Origin: Roseicella aerolata | Lineage (GTDB): Bacteria; Pseudomonadota; Alphaproteobacteria; Acetobacterales; Acetobacteraceae | Direction of reading: 5' to 3' | Length of the DNA stretch: 64,000 nt | NCBI RefSeq assembly: GCF_020523605.1 | Contig: NZ_JAJAQI010000004.1 | Coordinates: 124,001 to 188,000 of the forward strand | Part shown: one piece after another, positions 18,288-26,589 of the stretch | Layout: each line of letters starts with the position of its first letter | Position numbering within the stretch: the first letter of the stretch is position 1 | Translations under genes and position numbers: made by a program | Notes under the pieces: model-generated | What the model was told of the DNA's origin: nothing | Seen by the model: only the letters and a program-made list of their open reading frames with translations | Database searches by the model: none

Positions 18288-18364
18288 TGGCGCGAGTGAC
18301 GGGGCTCGAACCCGCGACCTCCGGCGTGACAGGCCGGCGCTCTAACCGACTGAGCTACACCCGC
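18288..18364 (-). tRNA. tRNA-Asp (anticodon GTC)
   Basis: A 77-base cloverleaf with acceptor stem GCGGGTG / CACTCGC (one G-U pair), D-arm GTAGCTCAGTCGGTTAGAGC, anticodon stem CCGGC / GCCGG around the loop CTGTCAC (anticodon GTC), T-arm with GGTTCGAGCCC, discriminator G and an encoded CCA. It is transcribed leftwards from the promoter at 18382-18410. Confidence 0.97.
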
Positions 18365-18381
18365 TTGCGTCAGGGCGGCGG

Positions 18382-18410
18382 CGTGTACAGGCGAATGGCC
18401 GGCCTGTCAA
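18382..18410 (-). promoter_or_regulatory. Sigma-70 type promoter of the tRNA-Asp gene
   Basis: On the minus strand TTGACA (18405-18410), a 17-base spacer and TACACG (18382-18387). The -10 element ends 17 bases before the tRNA 5' end, leaving a leader of about ten bases. The -35 is perfect; the -10 is a fair match. Confidence 0.7.
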
Positions 18411-18456
18411 AGCCCCGCCGCCATTTTTCCGCGCGGCCGCGCCTGGCCGGTGCCCG

Positions 18457-18624
18457 TCAGCAGCCGGTGATGCGGCCCGAGGCGATGCAATCCTGGTAGC
18501 TCATCGCCCGCAACAGCCAGGGGAAGAGGACATAGCCCGCCAGCAGCACGGCAAGGATGATGGCGAGGCCGAGAAGCCCGACCAGGTCCGGGCGGCGGCG
18601 AGGCTGCTTGTCAGGCTCCGGCAT
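18457..18624 (-). CDS. Small single-pass membrane protein (55 aa)
   Basis: A charged N-terminus (MPEPDKQPRRRPD), one hydrophobic segment (LVGLLGLAIILAVLLAGYVLF, residues about 15-35) and a C-terminus MSYQDCIASGRITGC with two cysteines. GGAG lies 7 bases before the ATG. Small alphaproteobacterial proteins ending in a similar YQDC...GR..C tail are familiar to me, but no function is known. It lies just upstream of the tRNA-Asp promoter and divergently from the TPP-enzyme gene. Confidence 0.7.
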   Translation of the reverse strand: MPEPDKQPRRRPDLVGLLGLAIILAVLLAGYVLFPWLLRAMSYQDCIASGRITGC

Positions 18625-18744
18625 GTCGTGCTCCGACGGGGGTGCCGCCACCCTGGGCGATCCGCCATGCCGGTCAACCCGGCCGCCTCGGCTTCCCCGC
18701 TGCGTCCTGGATGCTAGGCTGGCGCCAACCCAGGAGGAAACGCC

Positions 18745-20493
18745 ATGCCGGACCATGCCGGACAGAGCACCAACGCGACCGTCGCCCTTCGCCTCGCCGA
18801 GGCCTTCCGCCGCCATGGTGTGACGCTGACCTTCGGCCAGAGCCTGCCGAGCGCCTTCCACCTGGCCAGCCCGCATGTCGGCATCGACCAGAAGGTCTAC
18901 CGGCAGGAGAATGCCGGCGGGACCATGGCGGATGGCTATGCCCGCATCTCCCGCAAGGTCGGCGTGGTCACCGCCCAGAACGGCCCGGCCGCGACCCTGC
19001 TGGTCCCGCCGCTGGCGGAGGCGCTGAAGGCCAGCATCCCCATCGTCGCCCTGGTGCAGGAGGTCACGCGCGACGCGACCGACCGCAATGCCTTCCAGGA
19101 GTTGGACCATCTCGGCATGTTCGCCCCGGTCGCGAAATGGGTCCGGCGGATCGAGCGCGCCGACCGGCTGGACGACTATGTGGACATGGCCTTCACCGCC
19201 GCCACCTCCGGCCGGCCTGGTCCGGCCGTGCTGCTGGTGCCGGCCGACCTGCTGACCGATCCCGCGGCGCCGCTCTCCTCCCTGCTCCGGCCGCGCGCCC
19301 TCTCGCTCGGCCAGGTGCCGCTCGACCGGGTACTGGCCGACCCGGCCGCCATCGTCGCCGCAGCCGATGCGCTGGCCGCTGCCAAACACCCGCTGGTGGT
19401 CGCGGGCGGCGGCATCCACCTCTCCGGCGCCGCGCCGGAACTCGCCGCGCTGCAGGAGGCGGCGCATCTTCCCGTCGGCACCACCGTCATGGGCAAGGGC
19501 GCGGTGGATGAGACGCATCCGCTGACCCTCGGCGTCATCGGCTATGTCATGGGGCAGGGAAGCCGCACCCAGGCGCTGCGGCCCATGGTGGACCGCGCCG
19601 ACTTGGTGCTGCTGGTCGGCAACCGCACCAACCAGAACGGCACCGACAGCTGGAAGCTCTTCCAGCCCGGCACCCGCTTCATCCATCTCGACATGGACCC
19701 GATGGAGGTGGGGCGGAATTACGAGGCGATGCGGCTGGTCGGCGACGCCAAGCTGACCCTCGCCGCGCTGACCGAGGCGCTGACGCAGCGCGATCTCTCG
19801 GCCCACGCCGCCGCCCGCCCCGGCATCGAGGCCGAGATCGCCGAGGGCATCGCCGCTTGGCGCCGCACCATCGCCGGCATCACCAGCCGCGATGCCCCGC
19901 TGCCGCGCCCCGAACGCCTCATGGCCGAACTGGACGCGCTGCTGCGGCCGGAGGACATCGTGGTGGCCGATGCCTCCTATTCCTCCATCTGGGTCGCCAA
20001 CTACCTGACCGCGAAGCGGCCCGGGCAGCGCTTCCTGACCCCGCGCGGCATCGCCGGCCTCGGCTGGGGCCTGCCCATGGCGATCGGGGCGCAGATCGCG
20101 GCGGAGGAAGCCGGCAGCGGCGCCCGCGTCGTCTGCCTCTGCGGCGATGGCGGCTTCGGCCATAGCTGGGCGGAGCTGGAGACGCTCCGGCGCCTGGACC
20201 TGCCGATCGTCACGCTCGTGCTGAACAACGGCATCCTCGGCTACCAGAAGCATGCCGAGGAGGTGAAATTCGGCGAGCACACCAAGGCGGTCTTCTTCAA
20301 CGCGGTCGATCACGCCGCCATCGCCCGCGCCTGCGGCGTGGAAGGCGTGCGGGTGGAGCGCAGCGCCGAGATCCGCGGCGCCCTGGCCGCGGCGCTGGAG
20401 GCGAGGAAGCCGGTGCTGATCGACATGCTGACCGACCCGGACGCCAAGCCGCCGATCAGCTTCTATGCCGGCCACTATCCGGAGCCCTTCTGA
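18745..20493 (+). CDS. Thiamine-pyrophosphate-dependent enzyme (acetolactate synthase large-subunit family)
   Basis: A 582-residue TPP enzyme with the PYR-domain segment YRQENAGGTMADGYARIS (catalytic Glu), central FAD/nucleotide-fold domain (HPLVVAGGGIHLSG) and TPP-binding GDGGFGHSWAELETLR ending in LVLNNGILGYQK. It belongs to the acetolactate synthase/glyoxylate carboligase/decarboxylase family; the substrate is unknown. AGGAGG stands in front of the ATG. Its TGA overlaps by one base with the ATG of a zinc alcohol dehydrogenase, implying that the aldehyde or ketone it makes is reduced by the next enzyme, or the reverse (inference). Confidence 0.88.
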   Translation: MPDHAGQSTNATVALRLAEAFRRHGVTLTFGQSLPSAFHLASPHVGIDQKVYRQENAGGTMADGYARISRKVGVVTAQNGPAATLLVPPLAEALKASIPIVALVQEVTRDATDRNAFQELDHLGMFAPVAKWVRRIERADRLDDYVDMAFTAATSGRPGPAVLLVPADLLTDPAAPLSSLLRPRALSLGQVPLDRVLADPAAIVAAADALAAAKHPLVVAGGGIHLSGAAPELAALQEAAHLPVGTTVMGKGAVDETHPLTLGVIGYVMGQGSRTQALRPMVDRADLVLLVGNRTNQNGTDSWKLFQPGTRFIHLDMDPMEVGRNYEAMRLVGDAKLTLAALTEALTQRDLSAHAAARPGIEAEIAEGIAAWRRTIAGITSRDAPLPRPERLMAELDALLRPEDIVVADASYSSIWVANYLTAKRPGQRFLTPRGIAGLGWGLPMAIGAQIAAEEAGSGARVVCLCGDGGFGHSWAELETLRRLDLPIVTLVLNNGILGYQKHAEEVKFGEHTKAVFFNAVDHAAIARACGVEGVRVERSAEIRGALAAALEARKPVLIDMLTDPDAKPPISFYAGHYPEPF

Positions 20494-21524
20494 TGCTGGC
20501 CCTGCGCAAGACCGCCGCCGCCTTCGGCCTGGACTTCCAGGACATCCCGGACCCGCCGCCGCCGGGACCCGCCGAGGTGGTGCTGCGGGTGGATGCCGTC
20601 GGCATCTGCGGCTCCGACGTCCATGCCTATGAGTGGACCGCGGGCTACGAATTCATGGTCCCGCACCTGCCGCTCACCATGGGCCATGAATTCGCCGGCA
20701 CCATCATCCGCAACGGCACCGGCTCCGGCTTCGCCGAGGGCGACCGGGTCGCCGTCATCCCCTTCGTCTTCTGCGGCTTCTGCGCCAATTGCCGGGCCGG
20801 CGACACGCGCAACTGCCTGCAGCGGGAAGGGATCGGCCTGACCCGCGACGGCGGCTTCCAGCGGGAGGTGCGCATCCCCTCCCGCTGCTGCGTCGCCCTG
20901 CCGCAGCAGCTCGATGCCGAGGTCGCGGCACTGACCGAGCCGCTCGGCGTCGGCATGGAGGCGGTGCTGACCGGGGAGGTCGGGCTCGGCGACACCGTCC
21001 TGGTGCTCGGCCCCGGGACGATCGGCCAGGCCATCGCCCTCTTCGCCCGGCTCGCCGGCGCGGCGCGGGTGATCGTCGCCGGCCGGGCCGATGCGCCGCG
21101 CTTCGAGGTGCTGCGGGCGCTCGGCTTCGCCGATCTGGTCGATGTCGCGGAGGGGCCGCTCAAGGACCAGGTGCTGGCGCTGACCGGCGGCCGCGCCGTC
21201 GATGTGGTGCTGGAGGCGACCGGCGTGCCGCAGAGCCTGAACGAGGGCATGGCGGTCCTGAAGAAGGGCGGCGTCATCGTCGCCGCTGGCATCCATGCCG
21301 CGCCGCTGACCCTGCCGCTGACCGACTTCGTCCGCATGCGCCACCAGCTCCGCGCCAGCCATGGCGCCGAGCGCCGGACCTGGGACCGCGTGCTGGCGCA
21401 TCTCGGCCGCGATCCGGAGGCGTTTCGGCCGATGATCACCCACCGCATGCCGCTGGAGCGCGGGCTGGAGGGCTTCGAATTGGCCCGCCAGCGCGCCGCC
21501 AGCAAGGTGATCCTGACGCCCTGA
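20493..21524 (+). CDS. Zinc-dependent medium-chain alcohol/polyol dehydrogenase
   Basis: A 343-residue MDR enzyme. Catalytic zinc ligands are Cys in GICGSDVHAY and His-Glu in MGHEFAG; the structural zinc loop is CGFCANCRAGDTRNC, with four cysteines. A Rossmann motif LGPGTIGQAIALFARLAG (about residue 175) binds NAD(P). Family members oxidise threonine, sorbitol, butanediol or sugar alcohols. The start overlaps the stop of the TPP-enzyme gene, so the two are coupled. Confidence 0.9.
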   Translation: MLALRKTAAAFGLDFQDIPDPPPPGPAEVVLRVDAVGICGSDVHAYEWTAGYEFMVPHLPLTMGHEFAGTIIRNGTGSGFAEGDRVAVIPFVFCGFCANCRAGDTRNCLQREGIGLTRDGGFQREVRIPSRCCVALPQQLDAEVAALTEPLGVGMEAVLTGEVGLGDTVLVLGPGTIGQAIALFARLAGAARVIVAGRADAPRFEVLRALGFADLVDVAEGPLKDQVLALTGGRAVDVVLEATGVPQSLNEGMAVLKKGGVIVAAGIHAAPLTLPLTDFVRMRHQLRASHGAERRTWDRVLAHLGRDPEAFRPMITHRMPLERGLEGFELARQRAASKVILTP

Positions 21525-21618
21525 TGCCCGCTCGCCTCGCCCGGCGGGGGAGGGGGCGAGCATGGGGGTGTTCCTCATGCCCGCGGCCCTCGCCCCGACC
21601 CGTCACCCCACCCTGATC

Positions 21619-21676
21619 CTCCCCCGCTTCCCGGTCCCCTCGCGCTGCGCCGCATGGGGAGCGGGAAGCGGGGGAG
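21619..21676. repeat. 15-bp perfect inverted repeat between ADH and SDR genes
   Basis: CTCCCCCGCTTCCCG at 21619-21633 is matched by its reverse complement CGGGAAGCGGGGGAG at 21662-21676, with a 28-base loop. It lies in a 170-bp gap between two plus-strand genes. It may terminate the upstream operon or structure the SDR leader, since the right arm ends 18 bases before the SDR start. Confidence 0.55.
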
Positions 21677-21694
21677 GGGACACGGAGCCCGTCC

Positions 21695-22459
21695 ATGATC
21701 TCACCCCAGGACCGCGTCGCCCTCGTCACCGGTGCCGCCCGCGGCATCGGCGCCGGCATCGCCGCCAGGCTTGCCGCGGTCGGCCACCCCGTGGTGCTGG
21801 CCGATGTCATCGATGAGGTGGAGGCGACCGCCGCCGCCCTCCGCGCCGATGGCCATCAGGCCCGCGCCATCCGCCTGGACGTGGCGGATGAGGCCGCCGT
21901 CGCCGCCCTGCCCATCGCGCTCGGCGAGGACTGGCCGCGCCTTGGCATCCTGGTGAACAATGCCGGCATCTCGCCGAAAGGGCCGGATGGCCGGGCCCGG
22001 AAGATCCGCGACATGCCGGCCGAGGAGTGGCGCCGCGTGCTGGCGGTGAACCTGACCGGCGCCTTCCTCGTCTCCCAGGCCTGCCTGCCGCCGCTCAGGG
22101 CCCGGCGCTGGGGCCGGATCATCATGCTCACCAGCCAGGCCGCCCGGGCGAAGAGCCAGATTGCCGGCGCCCATTACGCCGCGGCCAAGACCGGGCTGAT
22201 GGGCTTCGCCCGCAGCCTCGCGGTGGAATGCGGCCCGGACGGCATCACGGTGAACAGCATCGCCCCCGGCCGCATCGACACCCCCATGGCCCGCGGCACG
22301 ACCGATGCGGCGAATGCCGCCTTCCTCACGCAGGTGCCCATGGGCCGGATCGGCACGCCGGCGGATGTCGCGGAGGTGGCGGCCTTCCTCGCCTCCGATG
22401 CCGCCGGCTACCTGACCGGCGCCACCATCGATATCGGCGGCGGCAGCTTCATGCCGTGA
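21695..22459 (+). CDS. Short-chain dehydrogenase/reductase, FabG-like
   Basis: A 254-residue SDR with TGAARGIG (residue about 15), NNAGIS (about 88), Ser in TSQAAR and YAAAK (about 157), PGRIDTPMA, and the C-terminal YLTGATIDIGGGSFMP. It probably oxidises or reduces a beta-hydroxy/keto group with NAD(P). It follows the TPP-enzyme/alcohol dehydrogenase pair and may belong to the same pathway, although a 170-bp structured gap separates them. Confidence 0.9.
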   Translation: MISPQDRVALVTGAARGIGAGIAARLAAVGHPVVLADVIDEVEATAAALRADGHQARAIRLDVADEAAVAALPIALGEDWPRLGILVNNAGISPKGPDGRARKIRDMPAEEWRRVLAVNLTGAFLVSQACLPPLRARRWGRIIMLTSQAARAKSQIAGAHYAAAKTGLMGFARSLAVECGPDGITVNSIAPGRIDTPMARGTTDAANAAFLTQVPMGRIGTPADVAEVAAFLASDAAGYLTGATIDIGGGSFMP

Positions 22460-22528
22460 TGCGCGGGGATGGGCCGAAACGGTCCATTCCTTGACACCCC
22501 ACCCCCCGGCAGGCTTCATCGCCGCCGC

Positions 22529-22585
22529 CCGGAGCGGGTCGCCGGAGGACGGGAAGTCCGGAGGCGCGAATCCGCTTTGCCCATG
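22529..22585 (+). repeat. Paired-hairpin repeat, degenerate copy E (H1 only)
   Basis: GAGCGGGTCGCCGGAGGACG ... CGCGAATCCGCTT matches H1 of copies A and B in order and spacing, with the arms GAGCGG / CCGCTT. H2 is absent. It lies 70 bases after the SDR stop and upstream of lepB, so it could be in the lepB leader. A TTGACA hexamer stands at 22491-22496 with a weak -10 (CTTCAT) 17 bases on. Confidence 0.5.
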
Positions 22586-22700
22586 ACCCCCTGCGGCGGG
22601 GGCGCACCGTGTGACCGGCGTGCCTCCGCCTCAGCGCCTACCCCGCCCGGGGACCGATCCGCGGGCGCCAACCCAGCGGTGGTTTTCCTTGAGCACATCC

Positions 22701-23441
22701 ATGGCGAAGAAGAAGTCCGGCGGCTGGCTGGAGAGCGTCAAGACCATCCTCTATGCCGGCCTCATCGCCATCGGCATCCGCACCATCGCCTTCGAGCCCT
22801 TCAACATCCCATCGGGCTCCATGATCCCGACGCTGCTGGTGGGCGACTATCTCTTCGTCTCAAAATTCTCCTACGGCTACTCGCGCTATTCCATGCCCTT
22901 CGGGCCGAACCTCTTCTCTGGCCGGATCCTGGGCTCGATGCCGGAGCGCGGCGATGTCGCCGTCTTCAAGCTGCCGCGCGACCCCAGCCAGGACTACATC
23001 AAGCGCATCATCGGCCTGCCCGGGGACCGCATCCAGGTCCGCGGCGGCGTGCTGCATGTGAATGGCCAGGCGGTGCGGCGCGAGCCAATGGGGCCCCTGA
23101 TCGCCGAGGACCGCGACAGCCGCATCTCCGTCCGCCAGTTCCGGGAGATTCTGCCGGGCGGCCGGGCGCATGCCATCGTCGAGCAGTCGGATGACATGCC
23201 GCTCGACAACACCCAGGAATTCCGGGTGCCGGAGGGCCATGTCTTCGCCATGGGCGACAACCGCGACAACAGCCTGGACAGCCGGGTGCAGAACGCGGTG
23301 GGGTTCATTCCCGTGGAGAACCTGGTCGGCCGGGCGGTGTTCATCTTCTTCTCGATCGACGGCAACCGTGCCTCCTGGTGGGAGATCTGGGCATGGCCGA
23401 TGGCGGTCCGCTGGGGCCGGCTCTTTTCCGCCGTCCGATGA
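22701..23441 (+). CDS. lepB: Signal peptidase I
   Basis: Inner-membrane leader peptidase of 246 residues that cleaves signal peptides of Sec-exported (and Tat-exported) proteins. An N-terminal membrane anchor (TILYAGLIAIGIRTIAF) is followed by the Ser nucleophile in PSGSMIPTL (about residue 39), the general-base Lys in YIKRIIGLPGD (about residue 97) and the box MGDNRDNSLDSR. The ATG at 22701 is taken as start; a TTG four codons earlier is possible, and neither has a good ribosome-binding site. rnc begins 10 bases downstream, giving the conserved alphaproteobacterial lepB-rnc-era cluster. Confidence 0.95.
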   Translation: MAKKKSGGWLESVKTILYAGLIAIGIRTIAFEPFNIPSGSMIPTLLVGDYLFVSKFSYGYSRYSMPFGPNLFSGRILGSMPERGDVAVFKLPRDPSQDYIKRIIGLPGDRIQVRGGVLHVNGQAVRREPMGPLIAEDRDSRISVRQFREILPGGRAHAIVEQSDDMPLDNTQEFRVPEGHVFAMGDNRDNSLDSRVQNAVGFIPVENLVGRAVFIFFSIDGNRASWWEIWAWPMAVRWGRLFSAVR

Positions 23442-23451
23442 GCCCGCGGGC

Positions 23452-24135
23452 ATGAACGAGGATGCGGCGCTGGCGGAATTCGCCGGGAAGCTCGGCCATG
23501 AATTCACCCGGCCGGAGCTGCTGCGCCAGGCGCTGACCCATTCCTCCGCCACCCAGGGCAGCCGGCTCAGCTCGAATGAGCGGCTGGAATTCGTCGGCGA
23601 CCGGGTGCTCGGTCTGCTGATCGCCGAATGGCTGGTGGAGCGCTTCCCGACCGAGCGGGAGGGCGATATCGGCAAGCGCCACTCCGCCCTGATCTCGGCC
23701 GAGGCGCTGGCCGGCATCGCCGAGCGGCTGGACCTGGCGGCCGCGCTGAAGATGCCGCCGCGCTACCAGCAGCAGGGTTTCCGGACCTGGGTGAACATCC
23801 TTTCCGATGCGCTGGAGGCGGTGCTGGGCGCCATCTACCTGGATGCCGGGCTGGAGGCGGCGCGCATCTTCGTCCGCCGCGAATGGGCCGGCCTGGTCGA
23901 GGAACACCGCAAGCCGCCCCTGCCGGCGAAGAGCCGGCTGCAGGAATGGACCCTCGGGCGGGGGCTCGGCCTGCCGACCTATACCCTCACCTCCTCGGAG
24001 GGGCCGGCGCACAGCCCGGTCTTCCGGGTGACGGTGGCGGCGGCCGGGCGGGAGGCGGAGGGCGTGGGTGCGACGAAGCGGGCGGCGGAACAGGCGGCGG
24101 CCGAGGCCTGGCTGGCAGGGTTGAAGGGCGCATGA
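23452..24135 (+). CDS. rnc: Ribonuclease III
   Basis: A 227-residue double-strand-specific endoribonuclease that matures rRNA and regulates mRNAs. The N-terminal nuclease domain has the signature NERLEFVGDRVLGLL (about residues 42-56, with the catalytic acidic residues) and the distal DALEAVLGAIYLDAG (about 120). The C-terminal double-stranded-RNA-binding domain runs from KSRLQEW to the end (TKRAAEQAAAEAWL). It lies between lepB and era and overlaps era by 4 bases (ATGA). Confidence 0.96.
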   Translation: MNEDAALAEFAGKLGHEFTRPELLRQALTHSSATQGSRLSSNERLEFVGDRVLGLLIAEWLVERFPTEREGDIGKRHSALISAEALAGIAERLDLAAALKMPPRYQQQGFRTWVNILSDALEAVLGAIYLDAGLEAARIFVRREWAGLVEEHRKPPLPAKSRLQEWTLGRGLGLPTYTLTSSEGPAHSPVFRVTVAAAGREAEGVGATKRAAEQAAAEAWLAGLKGA

Positions 24136-25079
24136 GCGAAGAGATGGAAACGCCTGGGGCGCCGCAGGCGGCCGGGGAAACCCGATGCGGCCTGGTGGCG
24201 GTGGTGGGCGCCCCGAATGCCGGCAAGTCGACGCTGGTCAACGCGCTGGCCGGCAGCAAGGTGACGATCGTCTCCCCCAAGCCGCAGACCACGCGCTTCC
24301 GCATCCGCGCCGTGGTGATGCACCAGGGCGCCCAGGGGCGGGCACAGATCATCCTGGTGGACACGCCGGGCATCTTCGCGCCGCGCCGGCGCCTCGACCG
24401 CGCCATGGTCGCCGCGGCCTGGGGCGGGGCGCAGGATGCCGACCGCACCCTGCTCATTGTCGATGCCCGGGCCGGGCTGACGGATGCCGTCCGCGCCATT
24501 GCCGAGAAGCTGGCCAAGGCCGGCCGCCCGATCTGGCTGGCGCTGAACAAGGTGGACCTGGTCGAGCCGCCGAGGCTGCTGCCGCTGGCGGCCGAGCTGA
24601 ACCAGCTTCTGCCGGTGGAGGAGACCTTCATGATCTCCGCCGAGAAGCAGCGCGGGCTCGACCGGTTGCTGGACAAGCTGGCGGCCGACATGCCGCCCGG
24701 CCCCTATCTCTTCCCGGAGGATGAGCTCTCCGACCTGCCGAACCGCATGCTGGTGGCCGAGATCGTGCGCGAGCAGATCCTGCGCCAGACGCATGAGGAG
24801 GTGCCGCACCACGCAACGGTCGAGACCGAGAACTGGCAGGAGCGGAAGGATGGCAGCGTGCGGGTGGACTGCACCGTCTATGTCGCCCGGCCGACCCAGA
24901 AGGCGATCCTGATCGGCGATGGCGGCGCGCGCATCAAGGCGATCGGCCAGAGCGCACGGCGCGAGCTGGAGGCGCTGCTGGAGCGGCGCGTCCACCTCTT
25001 CCTGAACGTCAAGGACCGCCCGGGCTGGGACGAGGAGCGGGGGCGCCTCCGGGCGCTCGGGCTGGAAGACCTGGACTGA
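24132..25079 (+). CDS. era: GTPase Era
   Basis: A 315-residue ribosome-assembly GTPase acting on 16S rRNA and the 30S subunit. Motifs: G1 GAPNAGKST (about residue 24), G3 DTPG, G4 NKVD, and a C-terminal KH RNA-binding domain containing KAILIGDGGARIKAIG. Its ATG overlaps the rnc stop. A diverged copy of the paired-hairpin repeat begins about 20 bases after its stop. Confidence 0.96.
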   Translation: MSEEMETPGAPQAAGETRCGLVAVVGAPNAGKSTLVNALAGSKVTIVSPKPQTTRFRIRAVVMHQGAQGRAQIILVDTPGIFAPRRRLDRAMVAAAWGGAQDADRTLLIVDARAGLTDAVRAIAEKLAKAGRPIWLALNKVDLVEPPRLLPLAAELNQLLPVEETFMISAEKQRGLDRLLDKLAADMPPGPYLFPEDELSDLPNRMLVAEIVREQILRQTHEEVPHHATVETENWQERKDGSVRVDCTVYVARPTQKAILIGDGGARIKAIGQSARRELEALLERRVHLFLNVKDRPGWDEERGRLRALGLEDLD

Positions 25080-25098
25080 GCACGGCGGTCCCGTTCCT

Positions 25099-25204
25099 GG
25101 AGCGGAGCGTGGGGGCATGAATGCCCCGAAGCGGAACTCGGCGCCGCTGCCGAACAATCCCGGGCGGGTCGGCGTTCCGATGGGAACGCCAATCCGCCGC
25201 AGCC
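25099..25204 (+). repeat. Paired-hairpin repeat, highly diverged copy F
   Basis: GAGCGGAGCGTGGGGGCATG ... GCGGAACTC resembles H1, and GGCGTTCCGATGGGAACGCC followed by AATCCGCCGC resembles the inner stem and right arm of H2. It lies 3' of era in the gene's orientation, between convergent genes. Identity to the better copies is low, so membership is tentative. Confidence 0.35.
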
Positions 25205-25214
25205 CGCGGCCGGC

Positions 25215-26489
25215 TCACCGGCCGGGGGCTGCGGCGCCGAGGGCATCCGCCCGGCGGTACCAGGCCTCCGCGAGGTCGAGGTCCGGGCGGATGCCATGCA
25301 CGGCCTGCTCGGCGAGCACGGCGGGATCATGGGTCCGCCCGGCGGCGCGCGCCCCTTCCGCGCTGCCGGCCTCCGCCGCCCGCTCATAGAAGCGGCGCGC
25401 ACCAGAGATGTCGCCGAGCGCGAACAGGGCATCGCCACGCCTAAGCAGGCTGGCGATGAGCGCCGGTTCGCCCGGTGCCAAGCCTGGCGCCAGGCTGAAG
25501 GCCGGTACCGGCGGCGGGACGGCGGCGGCCGGGCTCTTCGGCTGTCGTGGCTGGGTGGCAGTGGCGGCAGCCTCCGTCGGCCCGGTTGCCGGGCGGCGCG
25601 CGTCGGTCCGCCCGAGGTCGGACGGCAGGACCGGCCGGGCGTCCATCGGCAAGGGGTGTGTCAGGGCCCCGGGCATGGGGGCCATGCCCTCCTCCGGCGC
25701 CTTCGCCTCGGTCGTCAGCCTGAGGAGGCTCGGCGTGACCAGCCCGCCCGGGGGCGCCAGCAGGGCTGGCGGCGGCGTTGCGATGTCGGCCGATACAAGG
25801 CTTGGTGCTGCGTCCGGGCTGGCGAAGGCCGTGGACCGCCCGCGGGCCTCATCGGGCAACGCGGTATCGGCCGAGACGAGGCCCGATGCTATGGCCGCGC
25901 CGGGGAGGGCCGCGGACTGGCCCAGGGCCTCGCCGGGCGGCGCCGCCGGGGCGAAGGCGAGCAGCAGGGCACCGCCGATGCCGGCGACCAGGGCTGCGCC
26001 GGCCATGCCCTTCCTCCGCCTCCGGCCACGATGCGAGGCGGGGACGCGCGCCGCCTCCGGCAGCCCCTTCGCCGAGGCCGCCAGCGCCCGGCGCACCGCC
26101 CCCATCCAGGCATCGCCGCCTGGCAGTTCCAGCGGCTGTTCGGCGGCAAAGGCCTCCGCAAGCACGCGCGGCAGATCGGGCAGCAGGCCCCGCTGCAACG
26201 GCGCATGCACGATGGGCAGGTGCCCCGGAAAGATCGCCGCGAACTGTGCCCGCTCCAGCCGCCGCCGCAGCCGTTGCGGCGCGTCCGGCGTCCAGTGCGG
26301 CGGCGCCTCCAGCAGCGCGACGCCATGCCTGGCGTGCAGCAGGACGATCTCGAAGACGACGGGGCGCTCGCCCGGCTCGCCGATGGCGGCCTTCGGCAGC
26401 AGGACCCAGCCCTGGTCGAAACCCGGGAGGAGGGCATCCTGCGCCGCGGCAGGCGCGACGTCGGTGGCGCAGGGGGTGATGTGGGGCAA
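25215..26489 (-). CDS. Unknown TM protein with a C-terminal Sel1/TPR-like region
   Basis: About 424 residues. An N-terminal globular part (GWVLLPKAAIGEPGERPVVFEIVLLHARHGVALLEAPPHW) reads somewhat like a NERD-type nuclease-related domain. A basic stretch RGRRRRKG precedes one membrane helix (about residues 162-182). Next come about 140 residues rich in Pro, Ala and Gly, and a C-terminal helical-repeat region (ALFALGDISGARRFYERAAEAGSAEGARAAG ... LAEAWYRRADALG). Topology would put the N-terminus in the cytoplasm. Function unknown. The TTG at 26489 was chosen as start because CGGGAGGAGG lies 7 bases upstream, whereas the ATG at 26537 has none. Confidence 0.65.
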   Translation of the reverse strand: MPHITPCATDVAPAAAQDALLPGFDQGWVLLPKAAIGEPGERPVVFEIVLLHARHGVALLEAPPHWTPDAPQRLRRRLERAQFAAIFPGHLPIVHAPLQRGLLPDLPRVLAEAFAAEQPLELPGGDAWMGAVRRALAASAKGLPEAARVPASHRGRRRRKGMAGAALVAGIGGALLLAFAPAAPPGEALGQSAALPGAAIASGLVSADTALPDEARGRSTAFASPDAAPSLVSADIATPPPALLAPPGGLVTPSLLRLTTEAKAPEEGMAPMPGALTHPLPMDARPVLPSDLGRTDARRPATGPTEAAATATQPRQPKSPAAAVPPPVPAFSLAPGLAPGEPALIASLLRRGDALFALGDISGARRFYERAAEAGSAEGARAAGRTHDPAVLAEQAVHGIRPDLDLAEAWYRRADALGAAAPGR

Positions 26490-26589
26490 GGGGAGACCTC
26501 CTCCCGACCGACGGGAGGCCAGCATAGGCCAGCGCATGGGAACCGGCCCCGCCGGGCGGCTTCACGCCTGGGAGAGATACGCCCTCCGA

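Noticed and set aside
18457-20475. 672-codon minus-strand frame across the TPP-enzyme gene
   Set aside because: Only the last 55 codons (18457-18624) have a ribosome-binding site, hydrophobic segment and lie outside the TPP gene; the rest is antisense shadow.
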